A stretch of DNA of 64,000 bases from Sciurus carolinensis. Lineage: Eukaryota; Chordata; Mammalia; Rodentia; Sciuridae. The notes under the pieces are model-generated. The model had not been told where the DNA came from, ran no database searches, and saw nothing but the letters and a program-made list of their open reading frames with translations. Positions within the stretch are counted from its first letter, which is position 1, and each line of letters begins with the position of its first letter. The translations under genes were made by a program, and so were the position numbers. Below, piece after piece: positions 46,240 through 56,667 of this stretch. Location of the stretch: the NCBI RefSeq assembly GCF_902686445.1, contig NC_062213.1:5701241-5765240 (forward strand), read 5' to 3'.

Positions 46240-47494
46240 GAGATGCAGGAGAGGAAAACCAGAGTGACAGGAGCGTGCAAAGTCAAGGGAGAGGGTGCCT
46301 CTTGGGTCTTAATGAAGACATGCTGGGACTGCTGCTGCCGTGGGGTTGTCACATCCTAGTCACATATTGGGAGTGAAAAGTGCTCCCATCTAAGGGACCA
46401 GAGAGAAATGTGAGCGCACGCAGCAGGACTGCTGACCCCATCACGGGGACTCCATTGGATTCTACCACCAACACCACTGTCCAGGGCTGAGAGGAATCCA
46501 GCACTTGCATCCGGGCTCCTTTCCCCGTTGTATTTAAACAGTCCCATGCCCTTTATCATTATGGGATTAGACCTATCAGTCTCACAATGTTCTGAAAGGA
46601 ACTTAGTGAAAATCCTTTAAGGAAATACAAATTTAAATCGTTATCTCTGTGAAATTGGAGCGCATGGATTTGAGTTTCTGGATGGTTCATACTGCCTGAA
46701 ATTCAGAGTTTCTAACAGCTGACTTTCTTTGAGATCGTGTCTTCATCTGTTACCCAGGGGATAATGTTCTTGTACAGTAGGATTTTTGTAACTGGGTAAC
46801 ATGATAATGTGTGTAGTGGGCTCCGTCCAGCAATTAATATTACGCACCATATTGTAGAGGCCCAGTTACCTACTGCTCAGTAAGGACCGCCGGACACTTA
46901 GTAGCTGTAGTCAGTCATGTTCCCTGTACCTGTGACTGCAGGTCGGAGATCTGGTTGGGACCTGTTGGGTGATTCTTCTGCTCCGGTTGCTGCCAGGACC
47001 GGATGACTCACTGCAGGAGCCTCGTAATGCCTCCGGCGTCTGCTGCTGACTCACACTTAATGGGTGCTTCTGTCACGTCCTTGGCCAACAGAAAGTGTGG
47101 GTGAAGGCTGCAAGGCCTGCCGAGACCTAGGCTCAGGGAATCCCACAAGGATAAGTGGACAGAGGAAGGCAGGGCAAGGTGGACGGTGGTGAGAAGTGCC
47201 AAGTCCTCAGCACCGCTCCGAGAAGTTTGGCCTTGTCTATCAGCCACCGGTTTCCTCTTTTCTTCTTTCTATTTAAAGTATGGAAAGGGCACGGTCCGTG
47301 TTCCGTTGCAGTGGTGATTTCCCACTGTCCCCGGGAACCTGCCGTTTCCCACGGCACCCTTCTGCATTCCAGGGCGACTGGACTGGGCTCTGCTGTGAGG
47401 CACTATTGTCATTTTTATAACTTTTGAGTTGCCATTAGGTTTTGCAGTGACAAATTAAGGTTGCTTAAACTTCTTATTTTTGTAGCAATAAAAA
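46240..47494. other. Unassigned noncoding DNA
   Basis: GC-moderate with several CpGs around 46980-47260; frames on both strands overlap without recognisable domains. Confidence 0.45.
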
Positions 47495-47541
47495 TTGGGT
47501 TAGGGATAGGGTTAGGGTTAGGGTTAGGGTTAGGGTTGGGG
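47495..47541 (+). repeat. Interstitial telomeric repeat (TTAGGG)n
   Basis: Four contiguous perfect TTAGGG units at 47512-47535, a fifth at 47500-47505, an ATAGGG variant at 47506-47511 and degenerate TTGGG-type units at each edge. The G-rich strand is the plus strand. Flanks are ordinary unique DNA with no subtelomeric features, so it is internal. Confidence 0.95.
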
Positions 47542-48289
47542 CCATCATGTCCGCATTCATAAACAAGCTTTCCTTTGGGTAAAATTTCCAAATCAGAAAT
47601 TTATCATTTAGAAAATTTAACATTTAGAAAAATATCATGGGTCCAGAGTTGGAAGCAGTACTGAATTACTCGTGAGATATTTAAATAGACTCTTTTTCCA
47701 GGTTTAGGGAAAAAAATCAAGAAAACAACAATAAAACAATAATAACCACAAAAGGTGATGTCTCCGAGCAGCAGGATCCCAGCCAGAGGGTGAGCCGTTT
47801 TCAGCACTTGAAAGTCAATAGGAAAAGCAACTCCTTAAAATAATCAGTTTCCTAGGGAGAGAAAAAACTCACAGGAGTAAAAAATATCTACCGAGTTTGT
47901 GTGAGGCTGTCCTACTTTGACATATTGAATGCTGAAGTAGTCACTTTCAGTACCTTGGTAGTCCTGCCTTGGTGACCAGCTTGGTCCTTGGAATGCCCTC
48001 TTTCTGGAATTGCCAAGCGACTGAACGTCTACTTCAATGTCTGCCTCTTTTCCTAACATGTCCTGACTCCAAATTCAAAGATGGGCAGTGAAGGGAGTAG
48101 AGGAAAGTTCCACAGTCCTGTGCCTGCTGGTGCTAATGATCATCCCGATTAGTGATGAAGCGGTCGGGAAACCTGCTCTGGGCGAACCTCATACGCTCCA
48201 CAACAGCCTCGACAGTATTGTGGAGTTATAGAATAGCAACTGTCTCTGGCAAAGGATTAACGGAGGGAGAGCTTTTGGTTTTTCTTTTT
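47542..48289. other. Unassigned noncoding DNA
   Basis: Nothing recognised apart from short frames without domains. Confidence 0.45.
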
Positions 48290-48365
48290 TTATGGTACCT
48301 GGTACCACTGGGAAAGCATTCTACCACCAAATTACACCCTCAGCAAAACCAAATTACACCCTCAG
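48290..48365 (-). repeat. ID-like fragment with a 22-bp duplication
   Basis: 'tggtaccactgggaaagcat' and 'tctaccacc' resemble a reversed ID body. A 17-bp identical word, 'ccaaattacaccctcag', occurs at 48327-48343 and 48349-48365 (period 22). Confidence 0.5.
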
Positions 48366-48949
48366 GCTCCAGGATTAATGGAAGAGGAAGAAAGGAACAG
48401 ACTCCACTGGGTGATGAATGCTTCTTCCAGCAGATAGGCTGTGCTCTCCAGGAGGCCTCAATCTTTGGACCTGGCCAAGGTCTAGCGGATGGAGTTCTGC
48501 CCGCCCGCCACCTGCATGCGCCACTGAGGTTTGCTCAGGGTCTCCATGAGGCTCAGCTGCGTCCACCCAGCCCAGGGTCAGCACAGCCAAGCATTGCGTG
48601 GTGAGGCATGGGAGGACAAAGTCAGAAAGGTCAGGTGAGGAGAAGGCTTGGGTCTGCTGCCAGAATCAGTGCTGCAGGGAGGCAGCGGGAGAAGGGGCCT
48701 CGTGCACAGGCACTGTGGTTCACACGCGCTCACCACACGCATGCCTCGGTTCTCAAGATAGTTTCAGCACTTGTACCATTAATAATTTCCCCCACGTTTT
48801 CACTCTTTTCTTCTATCACATCATGTATCTTAGATATATTTTGAAGCTCAAACTATTCTCCCTGCCCTCTTACTTCCCTTTCATGCTTTCTCTCCTACAC
48901 ATCTGTAGGATGTGCATCTACACATCTGTATGCATTCTATTATCATATA
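48366..48949. other. Unassigned noncoding DNA
   Basis: Frames on both strands (48152-48604 and 48598-49050 forward, 48375-48590 reverse) show no recognisable domain. CpG content is moderate near 48500. Confidence 0.45.
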
Positions 48950-49270
48950 GAATAATAAAGAGATCTTCCTGTAATACATGTGCATATATATATATATATA
49001 AAACATGCTGCATATGGCATATGTTAGTATATAGTGTAAGTGTACTATAGACTCAGACCATCTGACCATCTGTCATACTATAGATTCATACCATATATAA
49101 CACCATACACTCTATATAACACATGCAAATTATTTCATATATATTGTATGCTCTATTATATAGTATATTACATATAACATACTTATTTTATAAAATATGC
49201 TGCATGTATATAAAGTATACTATATATGCAAGTATAAACTATACTATATTTGTATATACACACATATGCA
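48950..49270. repeat. AT-rich (TA)n-like low-complexity region
   Basis: A (TA)n run at about 48985-49001 and long stretches of TATA, ATAC and TATG words. Such DNA is self-complementary and assembly-prone. The tyrosine/isoleucine-rich frames here are composition artefacts. Confidence 0.85.
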
Positions 49271-50843
49271 TAATAGTTGAATTTTTCCAATTTAAAGAAA
49301 ATTTAATGACTTTTGGAATTTTTAAGGGAAGTAAATATTCTGGTTATGCTTATGATGGCAATAATTGTACCTACTTATTTCAGTGGCTTTGCATCTCAGT
49401 TCCAACATTTCTGTTTGGCTCTTATTTATTTATCCTAGGACTGAAATTGCTGTTCCTTGCTATGTCTTTCAGAACTCAAAGTGTACTTTTTGAAGCTCTT
49501 TTAGGCCCAGCCCAGGAGTGCTAGGGGAGCAGCCATGTCCTGGGGTGCATTTGGGAGTTCATGTGCTGTGGGACACTGGCACCCAGGAAAGTGGCAAGGC
49601 ATTGTGCTCCTGCCTCATGCCCTGGTCCCAGGCCGTCGGTCCCAGGGCTTCGCCCGCTGCACCGTGCCGCCCTGCTGCTCAGGCCCAGGGTCCGCGTTGG
49701 TGTGCTGTGGAGGGCCGCTGCCCTTGGCGTGCTCTTCAGGTGCAACTGAAGTGAAGCTCCTGACCCTGAGACACACAGAAGCGCATCCGAGCTACTGGGC
49801 AACTGATATCAGGCCTGTTCATCGATGTGAATGTCCTGCATGGCTGTTTTCTGTCACTGCAGCCTGAGGCCTGACCCCGTGCAGGCTCCCAGGCCCTGTT
49901 CCCTGTGTGCCACAGGGCTGCACTGTCCCTCGCTACTCACCCCTGGGAGTTTCTGCACCACAGACAACCCAGTCAGATTCTCTTTATTTAAGTGCTTCAT
50001 GTCCTTAAACACAGAGAAATGGCTAATTTTGCACTGAAACAGGATTATGAATTCTGTTCGGCATCTTGACTAAAAGCCTGCATTCCTTTTCTGTGGCTTC
50101 CTGCTGACCTTTCTCATCTCTACCAGGTATCTGTGACCTTTTCTGGGTTTCAAGGTTAAGCACCACTGCTTCTTACTCCCTGGCATTGTGTTTTATACTC
50201 AAGAGTTGCTTTATTTCTCAGAGTCTCCATTTACACTTGGAAGCCAGAGATCTGTGATTTATTTGTTTTGCATTGTCATGATTTTTGAAAAGAGTGTGAA
50301 ATGCTGGTTAATATGACGTGTTGACTAAACGCTATACGGTTGTGGTGTGACTGGTCACTGTGTGCACGGAGGCGTTAAAAGAAGCCCCTTACTTAAGGCT
50401 GAGTGTGAGCGCTGCAATTAGCCAACTCCACCACAGAACAACTTCAGGGTGCTGCTCAGCTGCCCCATCCTCAGATCCTCATATTTAACATGTAGGTGGG
50501 TCACCCTGGGTCCTTGGGTCACACTGAGCATCAAATGGGATGATTTGCGTGAAGCACACCACCCTGCAGGAAGAACTCAAAGTAAGAAAACAAAAACAGG
50601 AACAACGAAAGCTAGGTGGCAATTTTACTCTCAACATTTGCGTTTTCCAGTCATAACACCTTGCTGAAGCCATCTCTAGACGGGGGGACTCATTCACCTC
50701 AAAGGGTGTCACAGAGCAACCTGGAATCCTGCAAATGGAAAGCTTTGTGAGCTAGAAAGTTCAGTTTCCTTGCAGGGAAGTTCATACGGGCTGCCCTCTG
50801 CTCGTGAGAAGAGTTCAGTTATAAGGTCACCCCCCCCCTTAGG
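49271..50843. other. Unassigned noncoding DNA
   Basis: A GC- and CpG-richer block at 49500-49760 has overlapping frames in several phases on both strands and no recognisable product. The 3' part (50400-50843) just precedes the LTR and may contain the left end of the neighbouring MLT1-like LTR (C-run at 50830-50838). Confidence 0.4.
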
Positions 50844-50904
50844 TGTCAGCATGGCGCTGTCCAAGCTTCTCTTCATGATTTTAATCCTCATAACTTCTTC
50901 CCAC

Positions 50905-51074
50905 AACTGCGCCCAATCGGCGCTCAACACCCAACCCAGACCCCTAGCAACAAGGCTCACCCAATTACCGACATTCTCCCGCCGCTGTGAACTCGCACCC
51001 AATTGGCGTTGGACACCTGACCCAGACCCTAGCAACAAGACTCACCCAATCAACCATCGCCCCGCCCCCCAGCA
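50905..51074 (+). repeat. 85-bp imperfect duplication in the LTR U3
   Basis: Text starting 'aactgcgcccaatcggcgct' at 50905 recurs at 50990 as 'aactcgcacccaattggcgt'. Both continue through an 'acccagacc(c)ctagcaacaag' word and 'ctcacccaat'. The second copy leads directly into the 40-bp array. Confidence 0.85.
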
Positions 51075-51300
51075 ACAAGGCTCTCCCAATCAACCATCGC
51101 CCCGCCCCCCAGCAACGAGGCTCTCCCAATCAACCATTGCCCCGCCCCCAGCAACAAGGCTCTCCCAATCAACCATCGCCCCGCCCCCCAGCAACAAGGC
51201 TCTCCCAATCAACCATCGCCCCGCCCCCCAGCAACAAGGCTCACCCAATCAACCATCGCCCCGCCCCCCAGCAACAAGGCTCTCCCAATCAACTCTCACC
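51039..51300 (+). repeat. 40-bp NF-Y/Sp1 minisatellite within the LTR
   Basis: Six full units at 51039-51078, 51079-51118, 51119-51157 (39 bp), 51158-51197, 51198-51237 and 51238-51277, plus a partial seventh. Each unit carries 'cccaatcaaccatcg' (CCAAT box), 'ccccgccccc' (GC box) and 'agcaacaagg'. Differences between units are single bases, so the array is homogeneous. Units of 40 bp shift reading frame, which explains two open frames through it and argues against coding. Confidence 0.95.
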
Positions 51301-51340
51301 CCCTTTCATGCCCCAACCAATCAGGCTCTTCCCGGCCCTG

Positions 51341-51350
51341 TATAAGCATG
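51341..51350 (+). promoter_or_regulatory. TATA-like box of the LTR
   Basis: 'tataagcatg' lies 24 bp downstream of the last CCAAT box, with AATAAA at 51362-51367 just beyond. By normal spacing, transcription would start near 51365-51375. The start site is inferred. Confidence 0.55.
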
Positions 51351-51429
51351 TGCATTTTTAAAATAAAACAGAACTTCTCCGGTGATTTGCTTTGGACTGT
51401 GGCTCCGTGTGCTTGTTTCAACAGTGAGG

Positions 51430-51835
51430 TCCTAACGCACCCCCACCCCAGGGCCTCAGAATTTGGAGAGGGTCCTTACACAGGAATTCAGGTTAAACCA
51501 GATCACTAGAGTAGGCTCCCATTCAATACTACTGGTGTCCTGATACAGAGAGAAAAGCCAACACGGGAACAGAGGTCACAGAGGGAAGACTCTGCGAAGG
51601 AACAGGGAGAGGGTGATCAGGTATGGATGAAGCCAGGTTGGACATGGTCCAACTACAGGCCAGCAGTACTTGAGGCCACCAGAAGGGGACATCTGCATGG
51701 CCTTCAGAGGGAGCACGACCCCTTCTCATACCTGGATCTCACTCTGACCTCAAAACTGAGGTGTTACTTTGCTATTGTTCTAGGTCACTTGGTCTGTGGT
51801 GCCTTGTAATGGCGGCCTTAGGAACCTGAGAAAGA
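51430..51835 (+). mobile_element. MLT1-like MaLR LTR
   Basis: 'ggcctcagaatttggagagg', 'gtccttacacaggaattcag', 'ctactggtgtcctgatacag' and 'ggtctgtggtgccttgtaat' follow MLT1 order. 'ggtcctaacgcacccccacc' at its start matches the MLT1 5' phrase 'gtcctaacccccag', which suggests the preceding CCAAT LTR inserted into this older LTR. Confidence 0.6.
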
Positions 51836-53704
51836 TGTTCATGCTTATAGTTACTGTTATTAATACTAGGTAGTGACTGTCACACATGCCACTCAAACAT
51901 TCGCGGGATGCTTGCTTAGGACTCCCCACCAGGCCTGGAATGCTCTCTGCCTCTCTGTGTGTCGCTAGCTTATCTCTTAGGCCTAGTGTGATGTTGTGCA
52001 GGGAGCGTAGAATGCTTTTCCCTGGCTAACCTCATAGATGGAGTTAAGTGCTTCCCTGTAACCCCGGCTCTTGGCTGCAACCCCACTGTAGGCTGAATCT
52101 TGACATTCCTGCCCCCTCTAATGCACTGCACTGCCAAAGACCAGACTGCCTCATCGATCTGTTTTCTCCCTGGGGGAGGAGAGCGGGGGCAGTGAGTAAA
52201 CACTTGGATCTAAATCTGGGCTAGCACTTTCTATCCCCAGAGTACACCAAGTGAAAGCTTGCTCTTCTCAGAAAGGAAGCACAGATAATCAATCCATGTA
52301 CTAAATGCCACAGCTCTCCTGGAGTCGGGGGAAAAGAAAAATACCAGGACATTATTATTATTGTCCCTATTATTCTCATTAATGTTTTTAGAGGAAATAA
52401 CCATTAGGGCTTGGGCCTAACAGTTAGGGTGGGTATCCAGAGAGTACTTGCTGGCATGCTACCTGTTGATAAAGTATGGGAACATCTCTGAACTGCCCAC
52501 AGCCCCTCAACGGACTGAGATGCCACTCTCCAAGCCCTCCCTCCTGATAACTCCCACAAGCATCCCCTTTCCACAACCCATCTACAAAGGACTTACGCTA
52601 ACCCTCTGAGGCCTCCTCCTGTCCATGGCCTGAATCCAGTGTTTGATCTGGAATACTGCTCAGTGGATTAAGAAATATGTGAAAGACTGTCTTTCTGCTT
52701 CTAGGTTGGAGGTAGGGGAGGAAGAGCCTTTATCATTTCTTGCAATTGCTTCAATCTAATGGGAGGGTTGCCACAGGGCCCAAGATGGATGCCCCTCATT
52801 GGCTTCAGATTTGCCAGAGCCAAGCACCCGTTTCTCAGAGGCCAAAGTGGCAGAGGGCTGCAGCAGGCCGGGGTCACACTGTCTCCCCAGACCCGACACG
52901 TCCCGTTTGCTTCTGAGCAGGAGTGGCCTCACCACACAGGCAGCAGAGTGCGCAGGACTGAAGGACGCCAGCCTTGCCCTTGGACACATCTGTCCACCAG
53001 CCTGCCGCCTGCTGCTTTACTCTCCAGTGTCCTTATTTCCCAGGACGTCACCTGTAGACACGGGCCTTCCCAGGCTGGCACCAGCTCCCGTCAGTGCTTC
53101 CGCACTGGAAATGCAGAGGGAAAGCATTTGAGAGTTAGACCAGGACAATGAGCCTAATTAAGTTCCTGCTTTCTTCTTCATTTCTCTAACCCGACAAATC
53201 AATAAAGGGCTCTGGCACGTTTAATAGAGATTAAATGACTGGACACGGGCTTTGGCTTACCAGCAGGCTGAGGCTGGGTCTGGTGTTCATTGTGCACCCG
53301 TGCTGCCCACGGTCTCTTTCCACTGAACTGGCTCCTGGTGCTACTTGGTAGGATAAGGATGCTGGTGCCATCAGGCTTCTCCCTGAAAGTCTCTCCCTTC
53401 AGGTTCCTAGGCCATGTCTGCTCACAGGCTGTGTCTTCCACATGGACACCTCTACTACACCAGCCGAGCCCCTGGGCTTGTGTCCCCTCTGCCTGCCTTG
53501 CCCTTCCCCAGAGCCCTCCTTGGACCTTTGCCCGCCACCCTCTCTTTCCTGCTCAAAGGCGACGGCTTTTGCAAAGCTTCACTTTGTTCCCACAAGGCAA
53601 GCACCTCTGTTCTCATCACACATTCCCTTAAATTAGCGAAACGTCTGTCCAACCTCCACCGCCCCCACTTCATAAGGCAAAACTTGTACACAGACAAGTG
53701 TTTC
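51836..53704. other. Unassigned noncoding DNA
   Basis: Overlapping frames at 52756-53151 and 53199-53785 occur in several phases on both strands; none shows a domain. GC-moderate. Confidence 0.45.
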
Positions 53705-53770
53705 CCTGCACCCAGCAGAGTGCCCAGGGCATCGTTGGCACTCAGAGGTATTTACGGAGTGAGCAATGTT
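53705..53770 (+). repeat. L2-like 3' end
   Basis: 'cagcagagtgcccagggcat', 'cgttggcactcagaggtatt', 'tacggagtgagcaatg' matches the L2 3' end ('agtgcctggcacatagtag' ... 'aaatatttgttgaatg'). Confidence 0.55.
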
Positions 53771-55854
53771 GATTTCTTCAAGTAACTTCACAGCAAAGAA
53801 ATTAACATCACAGAAAGGAACTCACATTTTAACGCTCAGTGAAGGGTTCAGCTCTAAGAACTGCCAGATTTCCTTACGAGGCACATGTTGCACCTACACA
53901 GGTTCACTTTCATTCCTATCAGAGCTTCTAGAAAGCACCCCCCCCCCCACCATGCCAATCTCTTTCCATGGATTTATTTTTCATGGTGTGAGACAAAAAT
54001 TGCACTGTGACACCTTCCAAGCAGGCTGTGTTCACTGAGCTCCAGGGAGAGGTTTTGGGACCATATGTGTAGCCCAGGGGCCAGGAGCTGCCTCCCCTAC
54101 TGATCATCTTGGAATTTTCCCAACCTACTGGTAGGTGCCAACTGTCAGAGAATGAGTGACGAATGGGTACTGGCCTGAGCCGTGTCCTTCTGTTTTTTCT
54201 TCTGGGGAATTCACGTTTAAGTGGACCTTGGAGTGCAGCTGCAGTGACAGCATGCGGACTCCGGAGGTGACCGGAGCTGGCCACAAAGGCTGGTCGTAGC
54301 GTTCCAGCGACTCCTCAGAGAGGAGAGTAAAGCAGACTCGGAGGGACCAGGCCCAAGAGGGGAAGAGAGCTCTCCACAGGTAGAGACCAAGCTGCCATAA
54401 GGAAACCCCCTTATCTTTAAGCAGACGCTAAAAAATGAATTTTCTTTCACGTCAAGCCTAAGATATGAGGGCACCACATGAGATATCAAAAGAAATGGCC
54501 AGCCAATGGCCACGGGGAATAAACAATGATTTAGTTCAAACTGGTTCCCAAAGCCGTGAGTCACGGGGTCAAGATGTTAAGGTCAGAAAGAGCATTTTCA
54601 AGGGTTCTTGCCTTCCCAGGAGTCTCAGCTCCTCCTCCTCCCCAGAAGGAGGGTGTGAGGCCTCACTTTCTACCTCAGGACAGGTGGAGGGGCTTCAGGA
54701 CCAGGGCGAAGCTCAGGATGTGCTGCGGGGATGGAGCTGCCCACCCTTGACTCTTACCTGGCAACTGTGAAGGACGCCAGCAGGCCGACACGTTGTATTG
54801 GTGACAGCGTGCGGGAAGGTCACTAGTACGTTGGGATCAGATTTTGCCTCAGGAGATTGCTCAGGCAAAGAACCGTAGACCCCTAGCACAGGGGGCACCC
54901 TGGGGATTGCTCAGCTCCCTGCCAGCAGGACGGAGAAAGGGGGTTAGCCAAGCAGGAGCCCAGGTTGACCGCGAGGTTCGGGTTGAGCAGTGGTCAGTCT
55001 CCAAAACAAAGGCATTCGCTCAGGTCAAGGGACTTGAAAAGACAGACGCCTCCAACTGTGCCGCTGGGGAGGATCCCAGAGACCCAAGGAGCACATGAGA
55101 GCACATCAGCCGTGCTTAGCAGCCAGATCCAGAGGCCGGAACTCAGCTCAGGATGGCACCTGTGGAAGGAGAAGGCCCTTCCCCTCCCCTCCTCAGCCGC
55201 CCCCAGCACGGGGTGCCTTTTTGCCAACATGGGGAGAGTTGGGAAGCAGCAGGAGGAGCTGGAGGAGCAGTGAGCAAGAGAGGGAGGGACCTGAGCCCGA
55301 GGGGCAGGAGCGCCTGCGTCCTGAGGAGGCAGAGCTGCCAGCTGTGCTTGTGATCGGCTCTGGCCTTTCTCATACCGCACTCAAAACAGTGTCTGCTTCC
55401 TACCTGCAAATGGTTTTGACAAATGTGTCACTCACCCCTCCTAAAACACCTGCAAGTTCACTAACAATGCTTGATGCTTCCTTAAAAAACTTACAATCAA
55501 CATGTTATGAGTGATGATTAGTCTGCACATCAGAACTCATCAAAAATCTGCTTTTGGATTGGTCCCAGAACTATGGTGGATCTGACAGGTCAGGGAAGAG
55601 ATGGACTCCTTACGGGGTCAGAGAGAGGAGGAAGCAAGTGCAGACACCAGGGTCTTCGTGCCCTACGCTAAGCAGGAGGGCACAGTTTGGGGTCACTGTC
55701 CTGTGTCCGTGACCAGTCACGGCTCTCACCTTGTCTGACTCTTCCTCAGTGCTTGCCACCCACCAGAAGAATGTATGATGCACATACCACCAGGCTGTGC
55801 CTACGTAGCAACAGCAGCAGTGGGTACCAGGGCTATTATTTCTATTCAAATGCG
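53771..55854. other. Unassigned noncoding DNA
   Basis: Frames up to 139 codons (55095-55514) overlap several others on both strands. None is recognisable and no splice-joined series stands out. CpG-richer near 54110-54310. Confidence 0.4.
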
Positions 55855-56110
55855 GAGGCTAGATAATTAGATAAGTGATTATACATGTATATGTACATGC
55901 ATGTGTAACAATATCTATATATAATTGCATTGCATATATATAGTACATACAAAATATGTTATTATATATGTAATAGTATTAAAATGTCATATAATTATTA
56001 GGTGATTATTATTGCCTCATTAAGATGTGATCTATTATTATAATCTTATTACAATATAATTATATATTAACATCACCTGTCACAAAATAGGTCCTATATC
56101 ACTTTTTTAG
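55855..56110. repeat. AT-rich low-complexity region
   Basis: TATAT-, ATTAT- and TGTAT-rich words over 250 bp, flanked by mixed sequence. No function visible. Confidence 0.8.
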
Positions 56111-56259
56111 TTATTATTCTTATCTGTTCTTAGTTAACAAAGCTAACGTGATAGAAATTGAATTCAAATGTAGGTAGTTTGATTCTAAGGCCCATTTAAA
56201 AAATGTTGTAATCCTTTCCTGCCTATTTATATTGTAGTAACAAATCTTGAAAAACACTC
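56111..56259. other. Unassigned DNA
   Basis: Nothing recognised. Confidence 0.4.
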
Positions 56260-56667
56260 TGTTATGGTTTGGAGGTGAAGTGTCCCCAGAAGCTCATGGT
56301 GAGACAATGAAGGAAGGTTCAGAGGAGAAATGACTGGATTGTGAGAGTCTTAACCCAATCAGTGGGATTAAATGAAGTGGCGGGTCAGGGCTGGAGGAGG
56401 TGGGAATCAGGGCGCGGCTATGGGGTGTATATTTCGTATCTGGAGAGTGGAGACTCTTTCTCTCTGCTTCCTGATCACCGTGATATGAGCTGCTTCCCTC
56501 TACTACCCTCTCCCGCCATGAGGTTCAGCCTCACCTTGAGCCCTGAGGAATGGAGCCGGCCTCCTATGGACTAAGCCCTCTGAAGGGCTAAATAAACCTT
56601 TCCTCCTCTGCAGTTGTGCTGGTTGGGTCTTTCAGTTGCAGCAGCAGAATAGCTGACTAAAAAAAAC
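56260..56667 (+). mobile_element. Sciurid MaLR-like LTR (sense)
   Basis: Begins TGTTATGGTTTGGAGGTG and runs through 'aggaggtgggaatcagggcg', 'gagtggagactctttctctc', 'tgcttcctgatcaccgtgat', 'gagctgcttccctctac', a poly(A) signal AATAAA near 56591 and the terminus 'agctgactaaaaaa'. It is the sense-oriented copy of the family at 788, 25311 and 33091. Short open frames in it are chance. Confidence 0.85.

Larger units (their letters stand above)
50844..51423 (+). mobile_element. Solo LTR-like element with multi-CCAAT promoter array
   Basis: TG at 50844 and CA at 51422-51423 give canonical LTR ends over 580 bp, although no clean target duplication was found. U3 holds eleven plus-strand CCAAT boxes, at 50913, 50961, 50999, 51046, 51086, 51126, 51165, 51205, 51245, 51285 and 51317. 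A TATA-like 'tataagcatg' lies at 51341-51350 and AATAAA at 51362-51367. No gag, pol or env sequence is next to it. CCAAT, GC boxes and TATA are classic Pol II promoter parts bound by NF-Y, Sp1 and TBP. Ends and retroviral class are uncertain. Confidence 0.75.

Noticed and set aside
48152..48604. 150-codon forward frame and an overlapping reverse frame at 48375-48590
   Set aside because: It crosses an ID-like fragment and a 22-bp duplication; no domain recognised in either direction.
51039..51300. CRISPR-like regular array of 40-bp units
   Set aside because: The whole unit repeats with no variable spacers, and the sequence is a eukaryotic promoter array inside an LTR.
50770..51345. 191-codon forward frame across the tandem repeats, with an overlapping 124-codon frame
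   Set aside because: Two overlapping frames are open because the 40-bp units shift phase and contain no stops. Proline/glutamine/serine-rich repeats and a position inside an LTR U3 make coding unlikely.
55095..55514. 139-codon forward frame
   Set aside because: Many overlapping frames on both strands in GC-moderate DNA; no conserved motif.
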